Positions 44,264 through 53,525 of a stretch of DNA of 64,000 bases are shown here, piece by piece. Position 1 is the stretch's first letter. Each line of letters opens with the position of its first letter. The notes beneath the pieces were generated by a model. That model was not told the origin of the DNA. It saw only the letters and a program-made list of their open reading frames with translations, and made no database searches. The stretch covers positions 558,001 through 622,000 of the forward strand of contig NZ_PVNH01000003.1 in NCBI RefSeq assembly GCF_003001955.1. The letters run 5' to 3'. The DNA is from Prauserella shujinwangii. GTDB lineage: Bacteria; Actinomycetota; Actinomycetes; Mycobacteriales; Pseudonocardiaceae. Made by a program: the position numbers and the translations under genes.

Positions 44264-45152
44264 CCGAGTGCGGGCAGGTGTCGCGGTACTCCTCGATGGT
44301 CCGGTCGGTCGGGGCCGGGCAGAGGAACTGCTCGTAGCGGGTGTCGTTGTCGATGAACCGCTTGAGCCACGAGATCGTGTACTTCGCGATGGTGGTGTCC
44401 GGCGAGTTCGGCGCGAAGTGCGAGGCGCCGTCGAGCTCCATGTACGCCTTGTCCAGTGTGGACGGCAGCGACCGGTAGAACGGCTCGGCGTGCGAGCTCA
44501 CCGAGGCGACGCTGTCGTTCTCGGCGCCGATGATGAACGTCGGCACCCGCACCTCGCCCCACGTCTTGTCGAGGTTCCACGGCGTCAGCGGGATCGCCGC
44601 CTGCAGCGAGGGCCGGTCCACCGCGGCCTCGAGCGAGCCGCCGCCGCCCATCGAGTGGCCCATGACGCCGAGCCGGTTGCGGTCGATCCGGTTCCGCACC
44701 GAACTGCGGTCCACCAGGTAGTCGAGCGCCGCGAGGAGCTGGTCGCCCCTGCTGTCCGGCTGGTCGAACCGCGAGTTGGTGTCGATCGTGAAGACCACGA
44801 AGCCCTGCGACGCGAGCCGGGGCCCGTACCAGCTCATGCTGGACTGGCTCGCCGTGTAGCCGGGCGCGATGGCCACGGCTCCGAACGTGCCCTCGCTGGT
44901 GGTGGTCGGGTAGTAGATGGTGCCGCCGCCGAAACCGGAGACGAAGCCGGACACCGAGTCCTGCGCGATCGCGAACGGTCCGCGGCTGGCCTCGATGCTC
45001 CGCTCCGTGGGGTCCGGGCCGCGCTCGTACGGGTTCTCCTGGGCCGTCGCGACCGGGCTCGCGACACCGCCCGCGATGGTGAGCGCCGCGAGCACGGCGA
45101 GCGCGTGCCTGGTCCGGCCACGCAGCCGGGAGAGGGGTTTACGGGGAGTCAC
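44259..45152 (-). CDS. Secreted polyester hydrolase/cutinase, Cut190-like (candidate PET hydrolase)
   Basis: 297 aa. Sec signal peptide of about 38 residues ending ATAQ, then mature [17 protein letters not shown]. Triad Ser167 (GHSMGGGG), Asp213 (GAENDS) and His245 (DGASHFAPN); oxyanion residues Tyr99 and Met168; Trp192; C-terminal disulfide Cys278-Cys293. From memory it aligns to Saccharomonospora viridis Cut190 with a constant offset of nine residues, including calcium-site acids Glu211, Asp241 and Glu287. Such enzymes hydrolyse cutin and aromatic polyesters such as PET. GTG start with GAGGAG 9 nt upstream. Activity on PET is predicted, not shown. Confidence 0.92.
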   Translation of the reverse strand: MTPRKPLSRLRGRTRHALAVLAALTIAGGVASPVATAQENPYERGPDPTERSIEASRGPFAIAQDSVSGFVSGFGGGTIYYPTTTSEGTFGAVAIAPGYTASQSSMSWYGPRLASQGFVVFTIDTNSRFDQPDSRGDQLLAALDYLVDRSSVRNRIDRNRLGVMGHSMGGGGSLEAAVDRPSLQAAIPLTPWNLDKTWGEVRVPTFIIGAENDSVASVSSHAEPFYRSLPSTLDKAYMELDGASHFAPNSPDTTIAKYTISWLKRFIDNDTRYEQFLCPAPTDRTIEEYRDTCPHSG

Positions 45153-45318
45153 GTCGTTGTACTCCTCTGGTTCGTCGGGTCCGCCACCCGGCCGGGGAAC
45201 GCCGGGGGCATCCGTGTGGTCACGGACAGTCGTGAAGTCTGGTGAGCCGCGCGGTCGCGGCGCATCGGTGAAATCGCCGGTTCCCGCCCGCCGAGCGCCG
45301 GCGGAAAGTGCCGGACAC

Positions 45319-45371
45319 GGCACTCGCGTGCGGGAACGCGGAACTCGCGGGCCTGGGCGGGGGACTCGCGG
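45319..45371 (-). repeat. 21-bp-period tandem repeat downstream of the LuxR gene (family D, minus orientation)
   Basis: ACTCGCG heads at 45322, 45343 and 45364, exactly 21 bp apart; on the minus strand they read CGCGAGT and begin right after the stop codon of the LuxR gene (45373). Units between heads are imperfectly conserved. Compare 59967-60134 and 60167-60215. The rest of the 45153-45372 gap holds no gene that I can support. Confidence 0.65.
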
Positions 45372-45372
45372 T

Positions 45373-48123
45373 TCAGCGGTAGCGGCGGGCCAGCTCCACC
45401 CGGGACCGGATGCCGAGCTTGGTGAAGATGTTGCGCAGGTGGTGGTCGACGGTGCGGTGGCTGATGAACAGCTGCTCGGCGACCTCGCGGTTGGTGGCGC
45501 CGGCCGCGACCAGCGCGGCGATCTTCTCCTGCTGCGGCGTCAGCTCCCCGCTCGGCACCGGCGAGCCGTCGTGCACGGGGTGCCCGCAGGCGCGCAGCTC
45601 CTGGCGCGCCCGGCCTGCCCGGTGCCCGGCGTCGAGGTCGGTGAAGATCCGCACGGCCTCGCGCAGCAGTTCCCGCGCCTGCCGGACGCCGCGTTCGCGG
45701 CGCAACCGCCGCGCGTACAGCAGTTGCGTGCTCGCCAGGTCGTACACCGCGCCCGCGCTGCGGTGCAGCTCCATCGCCTCGCCGAAGTGCTCGGCCGCGG
45801 TCCGCTCGTCCGTGGCCAGCAGCGCGTGACAGCGGTGGGCGAGCGCGCGCCGGGCGTCGCCGCCGGTGGAGTTCGCCCACCGTTCGTAGGTGGCGAGCGC
45901 CCTCCGGGCCTGGTCCCGCCTGCCGCAGCGCACGGCCGCCTCGACGAAGTGCGGCACGGCCATCACCCGCACCGCGGAGAACCGGGACGTCCCGCTCGTG
46001 GCCATCCGCCGGAACCGGTCGAGCGCGTCGGCGGGCCGGTCGTCGGCGAGGTCCGCGCAGGCGGCGGCCCAGTCGGCGAACGCGCTCGGCCTGCCCAGCC
46101 CGCGTTCGGCGAGCCCCGCCGCGGCGGCGTTCAGCCGCAGCTTCGCGGTCGCGCCGTCCCCCTGCAGCGCCGCGTGCATGCCGAGGATCGTGAGGTGGTC
46201 GATCACGCAGTTCGGCTGGCCCAGCGACTCGGCCAGCCGCAGCCCCTCCAGGGAGCTGTGCAGGGCCGCCGCGTGCTGGTCCGTCAGCAGCGCCGAGATC
46301 GACGCGTAGATGAGCGCCCACGGCACCCGTGCCGGGTTGCCCCTGGCCCGTGCGAACGCCACCGCCCGCTGCGCCAGGTCCCGCGCCGCGGGCGCTTCGC
46401 CGAGGGTGTAGGCGGCCTGGCTGGCGAGGATCTGCGCGGACGGATCCGCCGTCTCGCCCGCGAGCCGGACCACCCGGCGCAACGGGTCGGCCGCCGCCCA
46501 GTGCCTGCCGCTGAGCGTCGCGCTCATGGCGGCGAAGTGGTCGAGCACCAGCCGGGTCGCGGGCTCGTCCGCGGCGTCACGCAGCCGGGCGGCGTCCCCG
46601 GCCATGGCGCAGTAGCGGGCGTCGTCGCCCGCCACCATGTTGGCCTCTCCGGCGAGCATCAGCGTGCTGATGGCGACATCGCGGTGCGTGTCCGCGAACC
46701 GCCGCGCGGTGTTGAGCAGGCCGATCGCCGCGACGGAGGGATGGCCCCTGCGCAGCTCGATCTCCCCGTCGAGCAGGCAGGCCAGCCCGGCGAGACCGTC
46801 GTGGGCGAGGGGTGCCGCGCCGCGCAGCAGGGTCCGCGCCCGCCGGGGACTGCCCCCGATCCAGTGGTCCGCGGCGGCCGAGACGAGCCGCAACGCTCTG
46901 CCGTCGCCGTCCGGGGACAGGGCCGCGGCCCGTTCGCTCGCCGCGGCCGCCTCGCGGTAGCCGCGTACCCGGCGGGCGCGGACCGCGAGCCGGTCCAGCT
47001 CGGCGGCGAGCCCGGGATCGGCGGCCGTCGCGAGCGCGGCACGGTGCCAGGTGCGGCGGTAGTCGTCGGTCGCGACGGCGGCCAGCAGCTCGTGGGCCGC
47101 GCGCAGCTCGGCCCTGGCGGCCGCGGCCCGCACGGCGCCGGGCACCAGGTCGGCGGGCAGCGTGACGGCGTCGGGGGAGAGGGCGAGCAGGCCGGCCGCC
47201 TCCGCCTCGCCGAGCGCGTCCGGTGCGGCACCGGCGTGGTCGGCGGCGCGCGCGGCCAGCTCCGGGCACAGCCGGTCGTCGACGACGGCCAGCAGCACCG
47301 CCAGCCGGGCGTCGCGGGACAGGGCGGCGAGCCGCCTGCGCACGGTGCGCACCAGCTCGCTGTCGGCGGGCAGCGCGGTGGGCGGGGCGGCACGGTCGCA
47401 CAGCTGGTCGGTCGTCACGGCGCGGGCCAGCTCCGCCAGCGCGAGCGGGTTGCCGCACGCCAGCTCCAGCATGCTCTCCCGCACGTCGGGAGGCACGCCC
47501 GTGCCGAGCCGGTCGGTGAGCAGCCGCGCGGCCGTCTCGTCGTCGAGCGGGCCGAGCCGCACGTCCGGCAGGCCGGCCAGCAGGCCCGTCCGGCCGCCGA
47601 GGCCGCTCCGGTCGGCCGCGAACAGCACCGCGACGCGCGCCGGGGCGGCCCGGCGGGCCGCGAACGCCAGCGCGGCCAGCGAGGCGGGGTCGAGGTCCTC
47701 GGCCGCGTCGACCGTGCACACCACCGGCTTCGCGGCCGACGAGACGGTGAGCAGCCGCAGCACGGCCGCGTGCAGGGTGAGCGGATCGGCGTCGCCGGTG
47801 CCGCCGAGTCCGAGCACGCGGTCCAGCGCCGCGCGCTGCGGGGCGGGCAGCCGGGACAGGAATCCGGTCAACGGCCGCACCAGCTGGTGCAACCCGGCCA
47901 GTGGCAGCTCCGCCTCGGGTGCGGTGCCGCGCACCCGCAGCACCCGGAACCCGCCGAGCGCGCGGACGGCCTCCCCGAGCAGGGCCGTCTTGCCCGTGCC
48001 CGGTTGCCCGAGCACCACGAGCGCCCCACCGGTGCCCGCCCGCGCGGCCTCGACCGCCGCCGCGAGCATGCCGAGCTCCCGCTCGCGTCCCCGCAGTGGA
48101 AAGCTGTCCGTCCCAGCGGTCAT
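45373..48123 (-). CDS. Large ATP-binding LuxR-family regulator (LAL)
   Basis: 916 aa. N-terminal AAA/STAND ATPase with Walker [11 protein letters not shown] (about residues 38-47), a long helical (TPR-like) middle, and a C-terminal LuxR helix-turn-helix ([40 protein letters not shown] region, last about 60 residues). LALs activate catabolic or secondary-metabolite genes on sensing a small ligand. It is separated by 220 bp from the hydrolase gene on the same strand, which is the nearest candidate target. ATG 48123, with a weak AACACT -10 at 6 nt. Confidence 0.9.
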   Translation of the reverse strand: MTAGTDSFPLRGRERELGMLAAAVEAARAGTGGALVVLGQPGTGKTALLGEAVRALGGFRVLRVRGTAPEAELPLAGLHQLVRPLTGFLSRLPAPQRAALDRVLGLGGTGDADPLTLHAAVLRLLTVSSAAKPVVCTVDAAEDLDPASLAALAFAARRAAPARVAVLFAADRSGLGGRTGLLAGLPDVRLGPLDDETAARLLTDRLGTGVPPDVRESMLELACGNPLALAELARAVTTDQLCDRAAPPTALPADSELVRTVRRRLAALSRDARLAVLLAVVDDRLCPELAARAADHAGAAPDALGEAEAAGLLALSPDAVTLPADLVPGAVRAAAARAELRAAHELLAAVATDDYRRTWHRAALATAADPGLAAELDRLAVRARRVRGYREAAAASERAAALSPDGDGRALRLVSAAADHWIGGSPRRARTLLRGAAPLAHDGLAGLACLLDGEIELRRGHPSVAAIGLLNTARRFADTHRDVAISTLMLAGEANMVAGDDARYCAMAGDAARLRDAADEPATRLVLDHFAAMSATLSGRHWAAADPLRRVVRLAGETADPSAQILASQAAYTLGEAPAARDLAQRAVAFARARGNPARVPWALIYASISALLTDQHAAALHSSLEGLRLAESLGQPNCVIDHLTILGMHAALQGDGATAKLRLNAAAAGLAERGLGRPSAFADWAAACADLADDRPADALDRFRRMATSGTSRFSAVRVMAVPHFVEAAVRCGRRDQARRALATYERWANSTGGDARRALAHRCHALLATDERTAAEHFGEAMELHRSAGAVYDLASTQLLYARRLRRERGVRQARELLREAVRIFTDLDAGHRAGRARQELRACGHPVHDGSPVPSGELTPQQEKIAALVAAGATNREVAEQLFISHRTVDHHLRNIFTKLGIRSRVELARRYR

Positions 48124-48184
48124 CCCGTCAGTGTTGCGCGTGCCACACCCGAGGGAAAGACTTGGCTACTGCCCGGTAGGAAGA

Positions 48185-48970
48185 TCAGCCGTTCTGCGCA
48201 TCGCGCCACGCGATCCACTTGCGCAGCGTGCTCAGGTCGTAGTCCGGGCCGCCAGCCCCGACGGTGAACATCGTGACGCCGAGGTCGAGCAGCTCCGGCC
48301 CGGTGTCCTCCGGGTCGCCCTGGACGCCGACCGAGCGCTCGATCTCCGCCGGGTTCCGGCCCACGTCGGCGCAGTGCTGGTCGAGGATCCGCACCTTGCG
48401 CTCGGCCACCTCCGGGTCGCCGAAGCCGTGCCAGATGTCGGCGTGCCGTGCCGCCAGCCGCAGCGTCTTCTTCTCGCCGCCACCGCCGATCAGCACGGGG
48501 ATCCGGCGGGTGGGCCGCGGGTTCAGCTTGGCCAGCCGGTTCTCGATGCGCGGCAGCGCGTCGGCGAGATCGGCGATCCGGCCACCCGCCGTGCCGAACT
48601 CGTAGCCGTACTCCTCGTAGTCCTTCTCGAACCAGCCTGCGCCGATGCCCAGGATGAGCCTGCCGCCGCTGATGTGGTCGACCGTGCGCGCCATGTCGGC
48701 GAGCAGGTCGGGGTTGCGGTAGCTGTTGCACGTCACGAGCGCGCCGATCTCCACGCGGGAGGTCGACTCGGCCCACGCGCCGAGCATCGTCCAGCACTCG
48801 AAGTGCTTGCCGTCGGGGTCCCCGGACAACGGGTAGAAGTGGTCCCAGTTGAACACCATGTCCACGCCGAGCTCCTCCGCCTCGGCGGCCGTGCGCCGGA
48901 TGGTCGCGTAGTCGGCGTGCTGGGGCTGTAGCTGGAGCCCGATCCGGACCGGTCGGTTCGCTGTGGTCAT
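48185..48970 (-). CDS. LLM-class F420-dependent oxidoreductase
   Basis: 261 aa luciferase-like barrel. RIGLQLQPQHADYATI, VFNWDHFYPL, ALVTCNSYRNP, GRLILGIGAGWFEKDYEEYG and IPVLIGGGGEKKTLRLAARHAD are the typical F420-binding LLM blocks. ATG overlaps the phytoene synthase stop (ATGA), so it is the last gene of a carotenoid-type operon. Whether it acts on a carotenoid or is unrelated is not known. Confidence 0.87.
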   Translation of the reverse strand: MTTANRPVRIGLQLQPQHADYATIRRTAAEAEELGVDMVFNWDHFYPLSGDPDGKHFECWTMLGAWAESTSRVEIGALVTCNSYRNPDLLADMARTVDHISGGRLILGIGAGWFEKDYEEYGYEFGTAGGRIADLADALPRIENRLAKLNPRPTRRIPVLIGGGGEKKTLRLAARHADIWHGFGDPEVAERKVRILDQHCADVGRNPAEIERSVGVQGDPEDTGPELLDLGVTMFTVGAGGPDYDLSTLRKWIAWRDAQNG

Positions 48971-49875
48971 GGTTGAACCCTAACGCGCAACGCGGCGCGG
49001 ACGGCGACCTTCCACCGCCGCGCGGGCGGCACCACCACCCGTCCGCGCAGCACGTCGTAGTCCACCGCGACGATCTCGTCGAGGATGCCCTCGTACAGCG
49101 CGGCCGCGATCGCTACGCACGGCCGCGACTCGGGGCGCAGCAGCGGGATTCCCGGTCGTGCCCTGCGGTAGACCGCCCTCGTGTGCGCCACCAGGGCGGC
49201 GATCGCCGCGCGGATCCTCGGGTCGTTCCGCCCGGCCCGCCGGGCGTGCCGCAACAGGTCCCGGTCCACCCCGTACGCGGCGAGCTCGCGGGCGGGCAGG
49301 TACACGCGGCCGCGGTCGAGGTCCTCCCCGACGTCCCGCAGGAAGTTCGTGAGCTGGAAGGCCTCGCCGAGCGCCGCCGCGTACGGCGCGGCCTCGTCCG
49401 GCGGCACCACCGTGCCCAGCACCGGGAGCAGTTGCAGGCCGATCACGCACGCCGAGCCGTGCGTGTACTCGCGCAGGTCCGCGAACGTGGCGTACTCGCG
49501 CACCCGCAGGTCCATCCGCATCGATCGCAGGAACGCGTCGAACAGCGGCCGGGGGAGGTCGTAGCGGCGCACCGTGTCACCGAGCGCCCGGAACACCGGG
49601 TCGCCGGGGTCGTGCCCGGCGAAGACCGCCCCGAGCAGGCGTGCGTACCGAGCGAGCTCGGCCTCGGGATCGCTGCCCCGCGGCGGGTTGTCGACGGCCT
49701 CGTCCACCAGCCTGGCGAAGCCGTAGAGGGCGTGCACGGCGGGGCGGGCGTGGGCGGGCAGCAGCCGGGTGGCGAGGTAGTAGGTGCGGCCGTGCCGGGC
49801 GTTGATCCGCCTGCAGGCGGCGTAGGCGCCGCGCAGATCGGTCCCGGCGGGGGCGCGACGCTCATCGATGCTCAC
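48967..49875 (-). CDS. crtB: Phytoene/squalene synthase
   Basis: 302 aa isoprenoid head-to-head condensing enzyme. First Asp-rich motif in LVDEAVDNPP (about residue 51), second in NFLRDVGEDLDRGRVYLP (about 176-193). Makes phytoene from two GGPP, given the adjacent phytoene desaturase and prenyl synthase. GTG start in a GTGA overlap with crtI. Confidence 0.92.
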   Translation of the reverse strand: MSIDERRAPAGTDLRGAYAACRRINARHGRTYYLATRLLPAHARPAVHALYGFARLVDEAVDNPPRGSDPEAELARYARLLGAVFAGHDPGDPVFRALGDTVRRYDLPRPLFDAFLRSMRMDLRVREYATFADLREYTHGSACVIGLQLLPVLGTVVPPDEAAPYAAALGEAFQLTNFLRDVGEDLDRGRVYLPARELAAYGVDRDLLRHARRAGRNDPRIRAAIAALVAHTRAVYRRARPGIPLLRPESRPCVAIAAALYEGILDEIVAVDYDVLRGRVVVPPARRWKVAVRAALRVRVQP

Positions 49876-51347
49876 CGCCCGGTGATCCTCGCCGCCGCGA
49901 GCCTGCCGGAGACGAGCACGGGCGGGACCCCGACGCCCGGCGTGGTGCCGCAGCCGGCGAGCACCACGTTGCCCGCCGCCCGCACGAGGTTGCGCGGCCG
50001 GAACGGTCCCGTCTGGGGAAGGGTGTGGGCGAGCGAGAACGGTGTGCCCGCCGCGAGTCCCCGCGCCGCCCAGTCGGCCGGGGTGACCGTCTCGGTGACC
50101 TCCACCGCGCCGGGCAGGCCGCCGAGCCCGCGGTTCGCCAGCGTGCGCAGCAGCTCGTCGCGATAGGCGGGGCCGACCCGTGCCCAGTCGATGCCCGCCG
50201 CCCGCAGGTTCGGCACCGGGGCCAGCACCGAAAGCACCTGCCGCCCGGCGGGGGCGAGCGTGGGGTCGGTCGCGGTCGGCCTGGTCACCAGCAGGGACGG
50301 GTCGCTCATCAGCGAGCCCCGCCGGACGATCTCGGCGAAGGTCCGCTCCCACCGGTCGCCGAAGAAGATCGTGTGGTGGTCCAGCAGCGGCCAGGTGCGG
50401 CCGCTGTGGGCGTGCAGCACGACGGCTGACGGCGCGTACCGGGGCGGCAGCGGTCGCCGGGGCCGTGCGCCGAGCAGGCGGTAGGCGGTGTTCAGCTCGG
50501 TCGCCAGCACGACCGCGTCGCACGCGATCCGCTCGCCCGAGCCCGTCCGCACGGCGCGGACCCGGTCACCCACGCGCTCCAGCCATGCCGCCCTCGTCCG
50601 CGGCCGGACGCGCGCGCCCCCGGCGCGGGCGGCGTCGGCCATCGCGTGCGCGACGCGGCCCATGCCGCCCGGCGGGTAGTACACGCCGCCGATCGTGTCC
50701 ATGTACGCGATGACGCCGTAGGCCGCCAGGGCGCGGGCCGGTTCCAGCCCGGCGTAGAGCGACTGGAACGAGAACAGCCTGCGCAGCCGGTCGTCCCGGA
50801 GGAACCGGGCGATCCGGGGACCGAGCCTGCCGAACCCGCCGAGGGCGGCCAGCCGCGCCAGCTCCGGCCGCACCAGGTCGAGCGGGGAGTCGAAGTTGCC
50901 GCCGATGAAGTGGTCCCGCTGCACGGCGTAGAGGCCGCTCAGCCACTCCCGGAGCGCGCGGTAGCCCGCGGCGTCCCGCGGCCCGGCCACCGCGCGGATC
51001 TCCTCCTCCATCGCGGCGGGATCGGTGCGCAGCCGGATCGTGCTGCCGTCGGCGAAGTGCGCCAGATACGCCGGGTCGAGCGGGACGAGCGGCAGCACCT
51101 CGGCGCGGGACCGGCCCACGGCGGCGAACGCCTCGTCGAGCAGCTCGGGCATCGTGAGCACGGTCGCGCCCGTGTCGACCGAGTACCCTTTCCGGTCCAC
51201 AGTGGACACACGGCCGCCCACGTGCGGCTCGCGTTCCAGCACGGTCACCTCGCGGCCCGCGCCGAGCAGGTGCAGGGCCGCCGAGAGCCCGGCGAGTCCG
51301 GCGCCGATCACCACCACGTGGTCCGTGCGGCCGCCCACCGTGCGCAT
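49872..51347 (-). CDS. crtI: Phytoene desaturase (CrtI family)
   Basis: 491 aa FAD-dependent desaturase. N-terminal dinucleotide motif VVIGAGLAGLSAALHL (residues 12-27), ERE...GGRVST, and C-terminal GCGTTPGVGVPPVLVSGRLAA carotenoid-desaturase signature. Converts phytoene to lycopene-type products; number of desaturation steps cannot be read. ATG overlaps the prenyl-synthase stop by one base (TGATG). No lycopene cyclase is present in the window. Confidence 0.93.
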   Translation of the reverse strand: MRTVGGRTDHVVVIGAGLAGLSAALHLLGAGREVTVLEREPHVGGRVSTVDRKGYSVDTGATVLTMPELLDEAFAAVGRSRAEVLPLVPLDPAYLAHFADGSTIRLRTDPAAMEEEIRAVAGPRDAAGYRALREWLSGLYAVQRDHFIGGNFDSPLDLVRPELARLAALGGFGRLGPRIARFLRDDRLRRLFSFQSLYAGLEPARALAAYGVIAYMDTIGGVYYPPGGMGRVAHAMADAARAGGARVRPRTRAAWLERVGDRVRAVRTGSGERIACDAVVLATELNTAYRLLGARPRRPLPPRYAPSAVVLHAHSGRTWPLLDHHTIFFGDRWERTFAEIVRRGSLMSDPSLLVTRPTATDPTLAPAGRQVLSVLAPVPNLRAAGIDWARVGPAYRDELLRTLANRGLGGLPGAVEVTETVTPADWAARGLAAGTPFSLAHTLPQTGPFRPRNLVRAAGNVVLAGCGTTPGVGVPPVLVSGRLAAARITGR

Positions 51348-52459
51348 CAGGACGTCCTCTGGGTGGCCCTGACCGTGAGCTCGGTCAGCCGCTCGGTCGC
51401 CGGCCCGGTGAGCCCCGCGGCGCGCAGCGTCGCCAGCGCCGAGTCCCTCAGCTCACCGATGCGGCGCTCGACCTCGGCCACGGCCCCCACGGCGGTCAGC
51501 GCCTCCCGCACCCGGTCCACTCGCGCCACGGTGAGGGCGGGATCGCCGATCGCGGCCGCGATCGCGTCGTGGTCGGCCGTGCGGCCCTGCTCCCGCGCCC
51601 GCTCGAGACCGAGGGCGAGCAGCACCGTGCGCTTGCCCTCCCGCAGGTCGTCGCCCGCGGGCTTGCCGGTCACCTCCGGGTCGCCGAAGACCCCGAGCAG
51701 GTCGTCCCGCAGCTGGAAGGCGACGCCGAGGTCGCGGCCGAAGGACATCAGCGGGTCGATCAGCTCGGGGCCCGCACCGGCGAGCGCGGCGCCCAGGTGC
51801 AACGGCCGCTGCACGGTGTAGGCGGCGGTCTTGAGCCGGTCGACCCGCAGCGCCGCCTCCACCGAGGCGTCCCCGGTGGCCTGCGTGTGCACGTCGAGGT
51901 ACTGCCCGGCCAGCACCTCGGTGCGCATCGCCCGCCACGCGGGGCGCGCCGCGGTGAGCACCTCGGCGGGCAGCGGCGACTCGGCGAACATGTCGTCCGC
52001 CCACGCCAGCGCCAGATCGCCGATCAGGACGGCGGCGGCCAGCCCGAACGACGCCGGCGAGCCGAGCCAGCCGTGCTCGGCGTGCCGGGCGGCGAAGGCG
52101 ACGTGCACGGTGGGGGCTCCGCGGCGGGAGTCGGACGAGTCCAGCACGTCGTCGTGGACCAGGGCACAGGCCTGGATCAGCTCCAGGCTCGCGACCGCGT
52201 GCAGCACCCCGGCCGCGCGCGGGCCGTCCGGGTCGCCGCCCGCGCCACGCCAGCTCCACCACGCGAACGTGGGCCGCATCCGCTTGCCGCCGCCGAGCAC
52301 GAAGTCGCGCAGGGCGTCGACGGCGGGCCCGAACACCGGCTCGGTGGCGCGGATCGACGTTCCGGCGCGGTCGAGGAAACCGGCCAGTGCGCGGTCCAGG
52401 TGCGCGGGGAGGTCCCGGTCGTAGTCCGCGTGGTCGCTGGTCGGCTCCGGCTCGCTCAT
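51347..52459 (-). CDS. idsA: Polyprenyl diphosphate synthase (GGPP synthase, IdsA/CrtE-like)
   Basis: 370 aa. First Asp-rich motif LVHDDVLDSSD (about residues 101-111) and second FQLRDDLLGVFGD (about 246-258), with GGGKRMRP at the substrate entrance: an all-trans C15-C20 prenyl synthase. The small/Ala residues before the first DDxxD suggest C20 or longer product (inference). Start ATG 52459; another in-frame ATG at 52468 is possible. Operon order idsA-crtI-crtB-LLM; divergent from metF as mycobacterial IdsA2/Rv2172c are neighbours. Confidence 0.92.
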   Translation of the reverse strand: MSEPEPTSDHADYDRDLPAHLDRALAGFLDRAGTSIRATEPVFGPAVDALRDFVLGGGKRMRPTFAWWSWRGAGGDPDGPRAAGVLHAVASLELIQACALVHDDVLDSSDSRRGAPTVHVAFAARHAEHGWLGSPASFGLAAAVLIGDLALAWADDMFAESPLPAEVLTAARPAWRAMRTEVLAGQYLDVHTQATGDASVEAALRVDRLKTAAYTVQRPLHLGAALAGAGPELIDPLMSFGRDLGVAFQLRDDLLGVFGDPEVTGKPAGDDLREGKRTVLLALGLERAREQGRTADHDAIAAAIGDPALTVARVDRVREALTAVGAVAEVERRIGELRDSALATLRAAGLTGPATERLTELTVRATQRTS

Positions 52460-52573
52460 GAGCACCATCGTCCGGGTGGCGGCCACAGGCGGCAGCGCGG
52501 GGGCCGGGTCCGCGACGTCTCCTGACACCGTTCCCAGGAACTGGGACGCGGTCCCGGATTGCGGACCGGTGAC

Positions 52574-52579
52574 TAGCAT
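52574..52579 (+). promoter_or_regulatory. -10 element of metF (leaderless)
   Basis: TAGCAT, 7 nt before ATG 52587. Confidence 0.55.
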
Positions 52580-52586
52580 GGCGGCC

Positions 52587-53516
52587 ATGACGTCGGTGGT
52601 GGAGCGGCTGACGGGGCGCGCCCCGGCCTTCTCCGTGGAGTTCTTCCCGCCCCGGGACACCGCCGACGAAGCCGTGCTGTGGCGCTCGATCCGCGAGCTG
52701 GAGCCGTACGACCCGGCCTACCTCTCGATCACCTACGGCGCGGGCGGGTCGAGCCGCGACGGCACCATCCGCAACATCGCCCGCGTCGCCACGGAGACCA
52801 CGCTCGTCCCGATGGCCCACCTCACGGCCGTCGACCACTCCGTGGCCGAGCTGCGCAACGTGATCGGCTGGTACGCGGCCGTCGGCGTGCGCAACATCCT
52901 CGCGCTGCGCGGTGACCCGCCGGGCGACCCGTACGGCGAGTGGGTGCCGCACCCGGAGGGCCTGCGGTACGCCGAGGAGCTCGTCGAGCTGGTGCGCTCC
53001 CTCGGCGACTTCTGCGTCGGCGTCTCCGCGTTCCCGTACGGCCACCCGCGCTCGCCCGACCTGGACACCGACACGGCGTACCTGGTCCGCAAGTTCCGCG
53101 CCGGGGCGGACTTCGGCATCGCGCAGCTGTTCTTCGAGGCCGAGGACTTCCTGCGGCTGCGCGACCGAGTGGCCGCCGCGGGCTGCGATGCCCTGCTCCT
53201 CCCCGGGATCATGCCGCTGACCACGCCGAGGACGTTGCACAAGACGATCGAGCTGTCCGGGGCCGAGGCGCCGCGGTGGCTGCTCGACCGGCTGGAACCG
53301 CTCGCGCACGACCCGAGGGCCTTCCGCGCCGAGGGCCTCGACGTCGTCACCGAACTGGCCGCGCGGCTGCTCGCCGAAGGGGTGCCGGACCTGCACTTCT
53401 ACACGTTCAACCGGTCGAAGGCGACCCGGGAGCTGGTGCGGCGGCTGGGTCTCTCGCCCGCCCGGGCGTTCACCGCGCGGGAAACCGGCGCGCCCGTGGA
53501 GGCCGCCCGCGGGTAG
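52587..53516 (+). CDS. metF: 5,10-methylenetetrahydrofolate reductase
   Basis: 309 aa TIM barrel. SVEFFPPRD (residues 16-24), SITYGAGGSSRDGT, HLTAVDHS, ILALRGDPPGDP and QLFFEAEDF are the MTHFR substrate/cofactor blocks. Reduces methylene-THF to methyl-THF for methionine synthesis. Order next to idsA matches mycobacterial Rv2172c, a somewhat divergent MTHFR. Start set by leaderless -10. Its stop codon TAG doubles as part of the next gene's -10. Confidence 0.92.
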   Translation: MTSVVERLTGRAPAFSVEFFPPRDTADEAVLWRSIRELEPYDPAYLSITYGAGGSSRDGTIRNIARVATETTLVPMAHLTAVDHSVAELRNVIGWYAAVGVRNILALRGDPPGDPYGEWVPHPEGLRYAEELVELVRSLGDFCVGVSAFPYGHPRSPDLDTDTAYLVRKFRAGADFGIAQLFFEAEDFLRLRDRVAAAGCDALLLPGIMPLTTPRTLHKTIELSGAEAPRWLLDRLEPLAHDPRAFRAEGLDVVTELAARLLAEGVPDLHFYTFNRSKATRELVRRLGLSPARAFTARETGAPVEAARG

Positions 53517-53519
53517 CGT
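53514..53519 (+). promoter_or_regulatory. -10 element overlapping the metF stop codon
   Basis: TAGCGT: its TAG is the metF stop (53514-53516). It ends exactly 6 nt before ATG 53526 of the DUF885 gene. Confidence 0.6.
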
Positions 53520-53525
53520 GCCCGC

